Source of the DNA: Diplonema papillatum
Lineage: Eukaryota > Euglenozoa > Diplonemea > Diplonemida > Diplonemidae
NCBI GenBank assembly: GCA_030068145.1
Contig: JAPJBO010000723.1
Span: forward strand, 53,130 to 117,129
Reading direction: 5' to 3'
DNA length: 64,000 nt
The notes beneath the pieces were generated by a model. It did not search any database. It was not told the DNA's origin and saw nothing but the letters and a program-made list of their open reading frames with translations. The translations under genes and the position numbers were made by a program. Of the stretch, positions 1 through 11,367 are shown one piece after another (positions within the stretch are counted from its first letter, which is position 1; each line of letters opens with the position of its first letter).

Positions 1-5
1 AGGAC

Positions 6-491
6 ATGCTAGGGCAACATACGTTGTTCAGCTCCTGGAAGAGACAGTGCACGGCAACCCAGCCAGCCTCACGAAGCGAAACCCCACCGCCTCCATACAC
101 GAAGGACTACAGCCTATGGGAAGACTCGAAGGTGGGCAGCATTCCAGAAGCAAACCGCAAGCACGAGAAGGCGTTGAAGGGCAAACCAGCGAAATCTATG
201 AAAGATTTCCTGACGGTGCAGCTCCTGGCCCGTGGCTTTCAGTGTCACCAGAACTGGCCCCTGCCAGAGAAGCGGTGGTGTGCTGAAGAATGGGACCGCC
301 TTTCGGATGAGGACGCGGCTCGGCTGTGCACTGTTGAAGTGCTGGTGCAACGCACACGGCAGAACTGGGATGCGAAAGTGGCGGCAGGAAAACGGGCGAA
401 GGAAGAAGAACAACGTCGTAGAGCGGAGCGCGAACAGGAGGTGTTGGCACAGGCGATAGTGATCCACAGTGGAGGACAGTGGTGGCACTAA
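6..491 (+). CDS. Hypothetical ORF, doubtful
   Basis: A 161-codon open frame that I do not recognise. The second half is more protein-like than the first: a segment with Trp, Leu and Cys, followed by a Lys/Glu/Arg-rich stretch (about residues 115-150) that would form a charged helix or coiled coil. The first half looks like random translation. Several other frames are open here, there is no clear 5' boundary because the window starts just upstream, and no splice signals were identified. It could be the last exon of a gene that begins outside the window, or chance. Confidence 0.22.
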   Translation: MLGQHTLFSSWKRQCTATQPASRSETPPPPYTKDYSLWEDSKVGSIPEANRKHEKALKGKPAKSMKDFLTVQLLARGFQCHQNWPLPEKRWCAEEWDRLSDEDAARLCTVEVLVQRTRQNWDAKVAAGKRAKEEEQRRRAEREQEVLAQAIVIHSGGQWWH

Positions 492-1000
492 TTTTCGGGC
501 CCTCAACGACTTTGCAGGGCTGGCTGGGGTGGCTGGACAGGCTGGACCACCACTGGGGGGGGTCTGGGGGGTCGACAAACACGTGCTCGGCACCCCGGTG
601 CAAAAGACGGGTACCCGTCCATCTACATGGACTATTGCTCTAGGCCGAAATCCCCTTATAAATCCCTGCCTCAAATGCGCAAAAAAAAAAAATGTATATA
701 TATATATAAATTCGTGTCCGGATTTTGTGTCAAGGTGTACTCCAGTGCATGGGAGGGAGGGCCGGCGGAGGGTCGAGGGGTGTTGCGGAGGGTCGAGGAG
801 GGTCGGCAGAGTACGCACGTGAAGAGCTCCCGCGTGTGCTCGTCGAACTGGCTCGATCAAGCCTGATTCAGCCTCTCCGACCTTTACAGACTATGCTGTG
901 AAGTTCGTGGTAGCTGTATCCAGAGGCCGTGTGTTCTGCCTTTGTGAAGTGCCGTTGCCTGCCGTGAATGCCATGAGTACTGCCCTCACACACCATCTTG
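492..1000. other. Non-coding interval
   Basis: No supportable gene. It holds an A11/(TA)n tract near 679-706 and a GGGTCGAGGAGG-type purine-rich stretch near 755-810. Confidence 0.5.
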
Positions 1001-1017
1001 GATATATATATATGGTA

Positions 1018-2615
1018 CGATGCCAAAAGGGGGGGGGGGGGGTTTGGGCGGAAAAATCCCCGCATAGTTCACCAGGGTCTGACGGGTACTGAGGCCCCAT
1101 ACCCTTCCTAAAACATCATTCTGCGTTCAAATACGCCCTCAGAAGCCTCCGGAGAGCCTTCTATGATGTCCCAAATGCGATTTTGTGGGTTTTTAGGGGG
1201 TCCCCCCGCCTGCTGGCCGTAAACCACCATAGAAGACACATACGCAACCTGATGCTGGGTCGCTTCTCTGTGCAAGATCCCAGCCCAAACACACGTTTTC
1301 GGCGTTCTCTAGCACTCTCCAGGTGCATTCGACCCTCGGGCTTCGTGGTTTCTTTCACTCACAGGTGTTCCGGGACGTGCAAAGATAAGGAGAATGGCCC
1401 CCTGCATTGGGGACAGACCGAACTACGCCCTGCCTGTCTATACAGGCTTTGGGGTCAACCTGCACTGGCTTTGGCGCCACATCCACCGTTTCGGGCTTCG
1501 TTTGTGCTGCTTTGGAGTCCATTAAGAACTCTGGTCTGATTTGCGGGACGCTTTCCTCGGTTTTGGCGCCCACTTTCACTGTTCTAAGGCCTGTTCAGGC
1601 TTCTACCTGCATCATGTTATGCTATTCTGGTGATTCTGCAAGGCTTGGTGAACGAAGTAGGACAAGCGTTAAGTAACAGGCGATCATCAGCCGTTCTCAA
1701 GCGGTTGACTACGACGCGTTCACTTCATGATTTTGAAGCAGGCTTCACCGCTTTCAGGGCAGGCTTTCAGAGCTTTCCTGGCAATGTCTTCCCTTCTGGC
1801 ATCTTTCTCACCCATGGCTGCAAAGTGCTTCTCGCTGGATGTCTTTGCACAGGCGGCACATGACCCGAGGGATGTGTGGCAAGCTCCTGTGCAGTGAGCT
1901 TGGTCAGACAAACTGTGTGGCGCACACACCTGCCATGGTCGGCAGTATCACCTGGGCCACAGTTTGAGTCCTGTTCCGAGACCCGCTCACGGTGAAGTGG
2001 CGCCTACTGGGTCGCTTCCTCTCCAGCTTCGGCGCAAAGTCTTCACCACTGGATGCACTTTGAACGGTGAAGTGGGCACCAAAACCGAGCAAAGCGTCCC
2101 GCAAATCAGACTAGAGTTCTTAGTGGATCCCAAAGCAGCACAAACGAGACCAAAACGGTGCACATGGCGCCAAGGCGGCGCAATTCGACCCCAAAGCCTG
2201 TATAGACAGGCAGGGCGTGGTACGGTCTGTAGGGTCCATTCGCCTTGTTTTTGCACACCCCGGAACACCTGTAAGCGAGATAATTTATGAAGTCCGAGGG
2301 TCGAATGCACCTGGAGAATGATAGAGAACGCCGAAAACGTGTGTTTAGGCCGAGATTTTGCTCCGAGGAGCGACCCAGCATCAGGTTGCATATGTGTCTT
2401 CTATGGCGGTTTACGGCCAGCAGACGGGGGGACCCCCTAAAAACCCACAAAATTGCATTTGGGACATCATAGAAGGCTCTCCGGAGGCTTCTGAGGGCGT
2501 ATTTGAACGCAGAATGATGTTTTAGGAAGGGTATGGGGCCTCAGTACCCGTCAGACCCTGGTGAACTATGCGGGGATTTTTCCGCCCAAACCCCCCCCCC
2601 CCCCTTTTGGCATCG
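1018..2615. mobile_element. Foldback (long terminal inverted repeat) element
   Basis: The segment starting CGATGCCAAAAGGGG at 1018 reappears as its reverse complement ending at 2615. Homology between the arms continues inward for about 570 bp (left about 1018-1585, right about 2060-2615) with scattered substitutions and small indels. The unique centre is about 470 bp. Both outer ends abut TA microsatellite (1001-1013 and 2619-2660), consistent with insertion into a (TA)n tract. No transposase is visible. The arms are open in several frames but carry no recognisable domain. This is a non-autonomous foldback-type DNA transposon by structure; its superfamily is undetermined. Confidence 0.8.
1720..1929 (-). 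CDS. Small Cys-rich ORF in the centre of the foldback element
   Basis: A 69-codon frame in the unique centre of the foldback element. It has a Cys/His-rich first half containing CxxxCH and CAAC spacings followed by a Lys/Glu-rich tail. It resembles a small zinc-ribbon fragment in composition only. It may be a remnant of captured or element-encoded sequence, or chance. Confidence 0.18.
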   Translation of the reverse strand: MCAPHSLSDQAHCTGACHTSLGSCAACAKTSSEKHFAAMGEKDARREDIARKALKACPESGEACFKIMK

Positions 2616-2616
2616 A

Positions 2617-2618
<2 letters not shown>

Positions 2619-2660
<42 letters not shown>
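2619..2660. repeat. (TA)n microsatellite
   Basis: About 20 uninterrupted TA units flanking the right end of the foldback element; a shorter TA tract lies at its left end. Confidence 0.95.
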
Positions 2661-2662
<2 letters not shown>

Positions 2663-2751
2663 TAGACACGCCTCACACTCGCACCACCCGAAACCGAAAC
2701 GACCCATGACCCCAAGAGCTGTGCCTCCCGCTGTGCCCGAATACACCCCGC

Positions 2752-3330
2752 TTTCTAATTTATGGATTTCTAATTTATGGATTCGCCAAAAATCGCCTAA
2801 AGTAAATTAATTCGTCCATAAATTACAATTCCATAAATTAGCTGACCACAAATTATAGCAAAGCAACAAGTCACTGGCCATGCTATGGACAGGAAAGGGC
2901 TCGGCGAGAAGAACACATAGCGACCGGTCAGTTCAATCACTCTTGTCCAATCAGGTTTGAAGCCGTAAGTAAGCCCTGCCCACAGTCCATCGATCGCAAC
3001 AGCTGGGACCAGTCAGGGGTACTTTGTAACAAGAACATCCTCCTCTATCGGAAACAAGCATTTGCTTTTGTGTGACTGGCCAAAAATTTCCGCGCCTGCG
3101 GCGCAGGCATAATTAGCATCTGTCTCTGTGGTGGGTGGTCGGGGCACCCCCTAGACAGCCCCCAAGAGTAGCTAGTTCCCTGTCCCCAAAAAGGTCGAGT
3201 GCCTGCCCAAGAGCCTGGGCAGGAAATATTAATTCTGGGCCCCTCCAAAAAATAAATAACTCGTCCACAAATTGCATGGCCATAAAATAGAATCCACAAA
3301 TTAAAGGGCCATAAATTACAGGTCAGGGTG
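2752..3330. repeat. Clusters of degenerate CCATAAATTA motifs
   Basis: Two AT-rich clusters (about 2752-2860 and 3245-3325) are built from short variants of TAATTTATGG and CCATAAATTA, separated by about 400 bp of non-coding sequence. The paired clusters could be subterminal repeats of an element, but no clean terminal repeats or target duplication were found. Confidence 0.5.
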
Positions 3331-3439
3331 TACAAAGCCTTCAGGCCAAAAAACGTCCAGATGCGCAAAACACCCGTTTTTGGCCAAAATCACGTCTCTG
3401 TATTATGCACTGGAAGAAAGGGCAAAAAAAAAAAAAAAA

Positions 3440-4900
3440 AAAGCTTGGGAGCCGAAAGTTGCGCGCACCGGTTCAGAACCGAGAATCCCCATCCAAAGGA
3501 CCCACTGATGAGCTCTCTGTTTGTCTCGCGTATATACACTTTCATCCCGTGAAAGGAGTGCCCCGTGGCGGTTGGTTGCCGATTCACAATCCAAAAACCG
3601 ACCTTCTTCGTAAGCAGATGAAGGAAAGTGAAAGGTATTGGAACCAAGAGTTGTGCTCGCATCGAAACAGGACCGATAATCCCCATCCAAAGGACCCACT
3701 GATGAACTCTCTGTTCGTTCGTCTTGCCGAAACACTTTCAACCGGCGAAAGTATTGCCCCGTGGCGGTTGGTTGCGAGTCACAATCCAAACTCATATCCA
3801 AAAACCTGGCCTTCTTCGTAAGCTGATGAAGGAAAGGGGAAAGGACCGACCCATCCAAAGGAACTGATGATCTCTCTGTTCGTTTGTCTTGCCGAAACAC
3901 TTTCATTCCGTGAAATAATTGCCCCGTGGCGGTTGGTTACGAGCCAACCTAAACCCATCCCCAAACCGGCCTTCTTCGTAAGCTGATGAAGGAAAGGTGA
4001 AAAGTATGGGAAACAAAAGTTGTCGGACCAGGACCGAGAATCCCCATCCAAAGGACCCACTGATGATTTCTCCATTCGTTTGACTTGCCGAACCACTTTC
4101 ATCCCGCGAAAGTATTGCCCCGTGGCGGTTGATTACGAGCCACAACCGAAACCTATACCCAAACCTATACCCAAACCTATACCCAAACCTATACCCAAAC
4201 CGGCCTTCTTCGTAAGCTGATGAAAGGTAGTGGAACCAAAAGTTGTGCTCGCATAAAACAGGACCGAGAATCCCCATCCAAAGGACCCACTGATGATTTT
4301 TCCATTTGTTTGACTTGCCGATACACTTTCATCCAGTGAAAGTAGTAAAGTAGTGCCCCGTGGCGGTTGGTTGCGAGTCACCATCCCTACTCCCCCATTC
4401 TTCTTGGTGGCTACTGGTGGCTGCTGAAGGCTCCTGGTGGCTGCTGGTCGGCTGCTGGTGACTAATGGTGGCTACTCGTGGCTGCTGGTGGCTGCTGGTG
4501 GCTACCGGTGGCTACTGATGGCTACCGGTGGCTGCTGGTGGCTACTGCCGGCGGCATGTGGCTACCGGTGGCTATGGAGCCAAATAAGTTGTGCCCGCAT
4601 CGGAACAGGACCGAGAATCCCCATCCAAAGGACCCACTGATGATCTCTCTGTTCGTTTGTCTTGCCGAAACACTTTCATTCCGTGAAAGAATTGCCCCGT
4701 GGCGGTTGATCACGAGCCACAACCCAAACCCAAACCCGAACCACTGCCCTACCAACCTAGACCACTGCATGTCGCGGGGGGCAGTAGCCAGGCACGAATA
4801 AATACTGTTTCTCCCCGTCCCCCCATCGCACCCCCCGGAACAGGACCGAAAGCCCCCGTCCCACTGGACCCACTGAAGAGCTCTAACTTTGGATTGGTAT
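3440..4900. repeat. Degenerate tandem array, about 140-280 bp units
   Basis: About seven diverged direct copies of a unit. Markers are CAGGACCGAGAATCCCCATC, AAAGGACCCACTGATGA, CTTGCCGAAACACTTTCAT, CCCCGTGGCGGTTG and CCTTCTTCGTAAGCTGATGA. Copies lie near 3470, 3665, 3845, 4025, 4260, 4605 and (partial) 4845. Unit length varies because internal microsatellites expanded: CCCAAACCTATA x4 at about 4150-4200 and GGTGGCTACTGGTGGCTGCT-like repeats at about 4405-4575. Short frames across the units are a by-product of the repeat. Confidence 0.8.
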
Positions 4901-4965
4901 GCGTTCAAGAGCGAAACCTGAGACGAAGAAACACAACACCGCGGTGAAAAAAGAATAAAGAGGAC

Positions 4966-5527
4966 TAGTCCCTCAAGGTTTCATACCCTACCACTGTTGA
5001 ACTGGAGTAAGGCTGGAACGGGTAAATGACAGGCCGGGTAAAACCTGGGGGTCCCAGGTAGTCGCCAGTGGTGGTCCTGCAGCCTATCCTATGGCATCTA
5101 GCGGTCGAGCTGAGCATTGAGCACCCCAAGGCGCGGGCAATCACCAGCGACATCCTGCAAGAACGCTAGAAATGCCGAACCAGGTAAAGCCTGGGACACA
5201 CTATGCACATTCATCCAAGCCACCACGGCCGACCGAGACTTTTACATACAGGTCTTCTAAAACCTCGGAATGCGCTGGAACAAACCCGCGGGGTTCGGTG
5301 CAACACAGCTCAACGAGGCCACCCCGCAGTGATGCGAGGTGGCTTTGCGGGTTTAGCTCTCGGGGCACTTTTTTGTTTTACATAAGCGCCAGTTTGGAAG
5401 GAAATGCTCGACAAAAGCTGCCAGACAGAGAACCGAAGGGATCCCAAGTGCTGTAACTACCAAACCACGTGTTGAACGGACGTGAGGTCATGCGGGTCTA
5501 CCCCTACACGACAAATCACACAAACAC
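4966..5527. other. Non-coding interval
   Basis: No gene seen. It contains a CCTCAAGGTTTCATACCCTACC segment at about 4971 that recurs near 20007 inside an intron, and a GTAAAGCCTGGG-type stretch. Confidence 0.4.
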
Positions 5528-5580
5528 GGTCAGCCGGAGACTTTAAAACCCCGGAGTTTCAAGCGAACTTTCACTCTAAA
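5528..5580 (+). promoter_or_regulatory. Dispersed ~52-nt GGAGACTTTAAAA element
   Basis: One copy of a motif beginning GGTCAGCCGGAGACTTTAAA, continuing ACCCCGG, then TTTCAAGCGAACTTT and ending CTCTAA. Full or partial copies lie near 8323, 9807, 12050, 12510, 13193, 13378, 21665, 22890 and 40325, and on the minus strand near 48824-48870. A diverged version lies upstream of ubiquitin copy 2 (33778-33850). Its position close to two ubiquitin start codons suggests a core promoter or 5' leader function, but it could equally be a mobile fragment. Confidence 0.4.
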
Positions 5581-6785
5581 CACAACAGGAAAGTCCTGAG
5601 TGAGAAAACAACACACGGTGGTGTAAGCGAAGAACAAGTAAGATTGTGTTTGTATTGTATTTGCCCCTCTACCTCTATATATCTCCTCCCTTCGGAGTCA
5701 AAGCAGCTACGTCGAGTATTCTTCGTCAACAATTCCATTGTTGGTACTAAAAACCAGCAGCTGGCAGCGCACCACATGAAAGACTTACCGAAGCAGGCGA
5801 GTTCCGCTGGCGCGCACAGCAAAAGAAAGCTCCGTACTAATTGTTTCCCTTTTTTTTTAATTATTTCCCTCTCCTTCCTTTTCTCGAGGGAGACGGTGCT
5901 TCTTACGAAAGCCATCATTCAATTAGAAATACGTAAGAAAACGAGGGAAGACTTCTGGGATTCTTTCTTTTGTATCAGCACCTGCTTCGCAGGAAATACT
6001 TGCGGCGAAATCTCAAAAGGAGGTATGCTGTAGTCCACGCGAAACACAGGTAAATCTGGGTTTAGTGGCGGGCGTAAGCGTTCAGCAAAAAAAGCCCCAC
6101 TTTGTGTTTTAGTTGTATTGTTTTCTCCCCCTCTAGCCTCCGTCGAAATGAGATATTCTTGTATAGGCACCTGCTTTGCAGGAAATACCTGAGGATTGCT
6201 TTGTAGGAATTACTTGAGGAGGCTGCCGGTTGCAAAATCTCGAAAGGACCTGCTTCGTGGGAAATAGCATGGCACTCGCCCATCGGCACAATATTCCAAT
6301 CTCGCACGACGATCGCGCCCGCTGCCGACACGGCTCGCCCCTCAACGACTGCCGCATCTCGCCGTGCCGAGGGAGAACGAGGACACCGCTTCCTGGGGGT
6401 TGTCTACGAACTGTCACAAGCTACCAGCAGCAGTTGCAGCCGTCGCGGGTTGCACCACGACGGAAGCGCGCCAAGCGCGACCCATCCGGTGTCACGTAGC
6501 GAACGGCAGGCATAGTGTGGTACTCATCGGCATGCCGATGATTCTCCACTATCGCATCAATATTCGAATCTCGAAGGAGGTAAATGTGCGGTAGCCCCCA
6601 CGAACCCCAGGTAAATCTGGGTTTAGTGGCGGCGGAAGCGTCCAACAAAAAAAGGCCAACTTTTGCCGTTATATTGTTTCTGGAGCGCTGGCACGGCGAG
6701 CTACGAGGGCACGAACCTTTTCCTCCCCCCCCCGTCTCTTTTCCATTTTTGCATATCAGGCCTGCCCCATCAAAAGCAATCGAAA

Positions 6786-6893
6786 CGAAAACAAAAGAGC
6801 GTTTTACCACCTTGCACGGTGTCACGGGATGTTTGGCAGCCGCTAGTGTGCATGCTATTCATGTTCTTAAAAGAACTCAATGCTAAACAGGGG
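6786..6893 (+). repeat. Dispersed repeat family B, copy 1
   Basis: Markers are CACGGTGTCACGGGATGTTT, GGCAGCCGC and a conserved end CTTAAAAGAACTCAATGCTAAACA. Other copies lie at about 7118-7330, 40880-41062 and 60597-60691, in the same orientation. The sequence after the AATGCTAAACA end differs in some copies, so this may be a true element terminus. Confidence 0.65.
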
Positions 6894-7117
6894 TGCATCG
6901 AAGGAAGAAGAAGGTACCGAGGGCAAGCAGCTCTCAGAAACGACCGGGGACCACGGGCACACCAATGCCCTCGAAAGTGGAAAACAGGCACTCCTGCCCG
7001 CCCTCGTACTCGCCGACTCAGTCTTTGGAATCGCAAGAAAGCCAAACCCCGCTAGCTCCACAAATGCTCGACCATTGACGACGCAATGGCAGGTGACGAC
7101 GTCATCCGATAACCTGG

Positions 7118-7330
7118 CTATCGAGGCAGTGCATGCTAATTCATGTGGTTCATGTACTTAAAAGAACTCAATGCTTAACAAACATAACGTGGCGCGGAAG
7201 CTTTTACCAGCTTCGGCTGACACCATTTGCGCACTTAACCATGGTTAAGAAGACGACTGAAAGCATAGGTCAAAGCATCTGCAGAATAACACGAAAAGCC
7301 TCTAAACCCGCTTTCACATCCCCCCCCTCC
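7118..7330 (+). repeat. Dispersed repeat family B, copy 2
   Basis: Extends past the conserved end into AACATAACGTGG and CACGAAAAGCCTCTA segments shared with the 40.9-kb copy. Confidence 0.6.
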
Positions 7331-7615
7331 AGCCTCCTTCGGAGTGAGCCCACGGCAGCCCCTCATTATTTCGTCGTATGAGATCATAGATCTTGTTTCT
7401 TTTTTGTATAAGCACCTGCTTTGTAGGAAATGCTTGAGGAGACTGCCAGTTGCGAACGATCAAAGGAGGTAAATGTGCTGTAGCTCACACGAAACACAGG
7501 TGAATCTGGGTTTAGTGGCGGGCGTAAGCGTTCAACAAAAAAGACCCATTTTGCAATTGTCTTGTTTCTCCCCCTCTAGCCTCCTTCGAAGTAAGCACAA
7601 GGCAGCCCCTCGAGT

Positions 7616-7900
7616 TTTATAATTGTGGATTTGAACCTTGTGAAGTCACCACGCAAACACGCCTGCGAACCGTGGTTTCGCGGGTTGGAAACGATGAACA
7701 AAAGACCCACCCTGTTCCCCTGCCCCACTGACTGAGCGCCAGATTCGCGCGGGCCTTCCGCACCGTCCGTCGTTCCCTTTCATTTTTCTTTCTTCGTCTT
7801 TCTCGAAAACCGAGGGGAAGGGGATTGTGCTTCTTACGATAGTTTATCAAATCAAAGGGAATGCCAGAACGCTTAGAGAATGGGGGTGGGAAGCCTTGAC
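7616..7900. other. Non-coding interval
   Basis: Lies between family A copies; nothing recognisable on either strand. Confidence 0.4.
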
Positions 7901-8099
7901 ACATACAAACACCCGCTTTGTAGGAAATACTTGAGGAGACTGCCAGTTGCGAAATCTCATATGTGGTACTCATCAGCATGCCGATGACTCACCATCGCAA
8001 TAACCGGAAAAAAAAACCTTATATTAGGGCGGAAGCAACCCGCACCACGTGAAGCACCGCAAGTGTCGCGAAACCCAAGCACTACTCTACGAGAAAATA

Positions 8100-8375
8100 C
8101 ATAAAAACGCGGACAACAGACCGGTACGGGCTACAAGGCAACCCCTGCTCAACTTGTAGAACGTGGGGGGCCCAAGATTACATTCCACGAAGGAATGTAC
8201 TTGGTGTCGGTCACAAACAGTCCCGGATATGGCTAGCCATAACCCATAACGAAAGCATGCACTAAATATACAATCCGTAACCATAAAGCCCTTTCTTGCT
8301 CTAAGAGAACCCATTCATGAACGGTCACACGGAGACCCTAAAACCCCGGTATTTCAAGCGAACTTTAACTCTAAT
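8100..8375 (+). repeat. Dispersed repeat family E with the 52-nt element
   Basis: The segment with AGGCAACCCCTGCTCAAC, CTTGGTGTCGG, ATGGCTAGCCATAACCCATA and CTTGCTCTAAGAGAACCCAT, ending in the 52-nt GGAGACC element, is found in parts at 9780-9860, 13090-13250 and 63850-63995. Confidence 0.65.
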
Positions 8376-8559
8376 AATATTCCAAATCTCAAAGGAGGGA
8401 AATGCGCTGCGACCCACACGAAACACAGGTAAATCTGGGGTTATTGGCGGGTGCAAGCGTTCGACCAAAAAGACCCACTTTGTAGTTGTATTCTTTTCTA
8501 CCCCTCTAGCCTCCGTCGAAATGAGCATAAGACAGTCCCTCGAGTATCTTTAGGCCACA

Positions 8560-9270
8560 GCGCTGAACTTAAGTACCCACACACCCTGGATGCATGCTGC
8601 CAACGAAGGTATCGCAAGGTGCTGTTCAAGGCATCACCCCTAGTTGAATAGGGGTATACGGACCCCTACTCACAACCTGCGGGTGCATCGGCGGTTGCTT
8701 GAAACGGAAGGACTCGTGGACGCCTCTCGCACAGGAAGACACCACGTAACCTTTACAACACACACATCCCGGAAACATGTTGCAGCACACAGGACACGAA
8801 GCAGGGAGCCATTGACAAACGAAGCTACAGCTCCGGACAGCGCGTGGTCACTACGGGCAGCAAGAAGGAGCGTCAGCTGTGGTGCGAGGAAGCCTATGGC
8901 CTAGCCTAACCTAACACACACCCAGCAAGTTGGATTCCTTACGTTTCCGAGCGAACTTCTATCATATCCACTCGCCGAAAGCGGGGTTGGAGGGGTAAAG
9001 CACACCCTGACAAGACGCAGGCCCCGCCTGCCTCCTTTTTTGTACTCCCCCCGCCCTCGGAAATGTCCGGGGCTCCTGCATCTCCTCCGTTGAGCGGACC
9101 AATCTTTTTTACATAAGCGCCAGCTTGAAAGGAAATGCTCGACGATGCTGCCCGACAAAGAACAGAAGGGATCCAAAGTGTTGTAACTACCGAACCACGT
9201 GTTGAACGGACGTGAGGTCATGCGGGTCTACCCCTACACGACAAATCACACAACCACAACAGGTCAAAAG
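8560..9270. other. Non-coding interval
   Basis: No supportable gene. A small hairpin TAGGGGT/ACCCCTA lies at about 8649-8668. The 9115-9260 part repeats sequence from about 5375-5525 (TACATAAGCGCCAG, CGTGTTGAACGGACGTGAGG). Confidence 0.45.
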
Positions 9271-9453
9271 TCCTGAGTGAGAAAACAACACACGGTGGTG
9301 TAAGCGAAGAACAAATCAGATTGTGTTTGTATTGTATTTGCCCCTTACCTCTATATTTCCCCCCTTCCATTCGGAGTCGAAGCAGCTACGTCGAGTATTC
9401 TCAGCGCAACAATGCATTGTAAACACGAAAGAGAACGCTGGCAGCGTGTTTGC

Positions 9454-9605
9454 AACTGCATCGAATTGCCTGCCGCTGTTCGTTGTAGCGAATCGAGGTC
9501 CACCACAGTCTACCAGGTCCATCCCTATCTCCTGGAACTGCATCGAATTGCCTGCCGCTGTTCGGTGTAGCGAATCGAGGTCCACCACAGTCTACCAGGT
9601 CCAGG
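9454..9605 (+). repeat. 82-bp tandem duplication
   Basis: Two nearly identical units beginning CTGCATCGAATTGCCTGCC at about 9456 and 9538. Confidence 0.85.
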
Positions 9606-9856
9606 CACGTACAAACGGTTTCCGGGCACTTCCACGTACTCACACACATAAAGTGGCCTTTCCTCTACACGGTGAGGTCCAGCCTCAGAAGCTGGGGTTA
9701 AACAGGGCGTGCCCGAGGCGTGCCCGAAAAGCGGGTGTTCTACAACCAAAACGCGTGCAAATCCTCACCCCAAAAACTCTAGCTCTAAGAGAACCCATTC
9801 ATGAACGGTCACACGGAGACCCTAAAACCCCGGTATTTCAAGCGAACTTTAACTCT

Positions 9857-9883
9857 AAAAAGCGGGTGTGACACCCGCTTTTT
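9857..9883. repeat. Perfect 13-bp stem hairpin
   Basis: AAAAAGCGGGTGT and ACACCCGCTTTTT separated by one base. It lies at the end of a 52-nt element copy. The shape recalls a bacterial terminator, but the setting is eukaryotic, so no terminator role is claimed. Confidence 0.7.
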
Positions 9884-9899
9884 AACTCCAGCTTTAACT

Positions 9900-10340
9900 C
9901 CATTCCCTTCTGAGGCTGGACTTCACCGCGTACCGGGCAGCAGGGCTTACGCTCGTGTGGAACGTGTGGATTTCCACACGTTAATTCTTTTTTGGATTCT
10001 GTTCCCCCACGTGTGGATCCACAGGTACCACACTGTGGGTTTTGATTTATTGGTCCACACGCAGGGGAGTCGAGGCCCACTAGTGGTCAAGGCCGCCCAG
10101 CCAGGTGTCGCCCAAGTCCAGCAGCTACCTAGCGAACGCTTTTTTTTTTTTTTGCCGTCGCACATGAGGGGAAACGTTTTTTTTTTCCCCCTCGAACCTT
10201 AAGCGCCCACATGCGGACCACACGTATTTTCTCTGAGACCGAAAACGGAGCGTAAGCCCTGCTGGGCAGGGCGCTTCAGAACTCAAGCAACTCCTGGACG
10301 CCGGTAGGGTACCACCCCCCTTGCCCCGCAAGCATGCTCT
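9900..10340. other. Region with nested inverted repeats
   Basis: A CAGCAGGGCTTACGCT segment near 9940 is inverted near 10250. CTGAGGCTGGACTTCACCG near 9912 is inverted at about 9667-9690. Short CCACACG/CGTGTGG palindromes occur near 9957-10060, and T13 and T9 tracts follow. No gene seen. Confidence 0.5.
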
Positions 10341-10344
10341 TGCA

Positions 10345-11000
10345 ATCCAGTAGGGTACTTCGCGTAACGCGACTTGCTGCCCAAAGCATGAATGTCAAGG
10401 ACGCCCAACAAAGCCTACCGGAGAGGCTCGCTTCAGATACTAAATACTGGCAGGTTGAGGTTGATCTTGCTGACTGGCTCGACAGGTACGCTCGTGCAGA
10501 TTCCTTTCAAACCCTTCAAAGATGGGACAAAGCACACACACAAGAGACAACCAATAGCCATTTTCCCCTACCCACTTCCCCCCTCCCACCCTCAGCACGC
10601 AGGATTACTTCCTCGCACTCTTTTTCCTTTTTTGGCCCTTCAACCATTGGTACACGGCCACTGTGCTCTGCGGAGTTTACTTCGCAGATTGCCACCGCAA
10701 AAAGAAGACAAGTCAGTGCTGCCTAGCGAGTCGCAGTCGCAATCAGGGCGAGTGCCCTGAGTTTTTTAACTGATTGCTCAGACACGGTTGTAGGGGGCTC
10801 TGGTAGCACGGGTGGTTCTGGCTATGACCTACGAACAACCGCCTGACAAACCAGTCTCACACCGCTGTCCTGTCTGCAGACACTCAGGTTCCGCGCTGAT
10901 GATGGCCCGCCTTATGTGTCCGTGGCTGAAAGGACCGAAACACGGCGCAGACGGGACCAGTGCGGTGTTGAGCGCATATCTATTCCAAGCACGTTCTTGC
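10345..11000 (+). repeat. Dispersed repeat family C, copy 1
   Basis: Homologous to 61365-61760 and 62500-63000. Shared markers are CCAGTAGGGTACTTCGCGTA, CTCTGCGGAGTTTACTTCGC, CAGGGCGAGTGCCCTGAG, CTGTCTGCAGACACTCAGG and GGACCGAAACACGGCGCAGA. Relative to the 62.5-kb copy this one has about 200 bp inserted near 10385-10590. Frames over it are short and not conserved. Confidence 0.75.
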
Positions 11001-11005
11001 AAACC

Positions 11006-11367
11006 ACCCCCTTTGCCCCCATCTTTCAATCCTAAGTCTGATGCTCGCATCAGACGAACCGGTGGCGGTATTCCGTCCAAACACCAACCTATGCATTTTC
11101 CCCCCTAGGACCGAAGCCGGCCCTCTGCACGGGTGGAGTCCAACCAGCCTCAGGAGCCGGGAGTAAAGCACATTTTCGACACAACCTTGGCTAGCCAAAG
11201 TTAAAGTGTGCGAATGTGTGTCCCCTCCACTACCTGATTTCTAGCCTCAATGGGGGAATTCTGCTTGCTGGCCTGTCTGCGCCTTGTGTTCGCTGACGTA
11301 AAGTCTGCGGGATACTTCTTGGTGCAATGACTGCAAGAAAGAACGAAGATAATCAAACCTGCCCCGG
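11006..11367. other. Non-coding interval
   Basis: Nothing recognisable. Confidence 0.4.

Larger units (their letters stand above)
5590..8560 (+). repeat. Mosaic of dispersed repeat family A (~220 bp)
   Basis: Family A copies share, in order, a hairpin CACCTGCTTCGCAGG, GAAATACTTGAGGAGACTGCC, AAAGGAGGTAAATGTGC, GAAACACAGGTAAATCTGGG, TTTAGTGGCGGGCGTAAGCG and CCTCTAGCCTCC. Copies or parts lie at about 5965-6165, 6160-6260, 6565-6680, 7400-7615, 7905-7965 and 8385-8550. A diverged subfamily lies at 5590-5830 and 9270-9430, with scraps at 19790-19880 (inside an intron) and 21150-21180. Another copy is at 34550-34860. No coding potential is seen. Confidence 0.7.

Noticed and set aside
9857..9883. 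Rho-independent terminator
   Set aside because: The hairpin plus T-run shape fits, but everything around is eukaryotic and no gene ends here.
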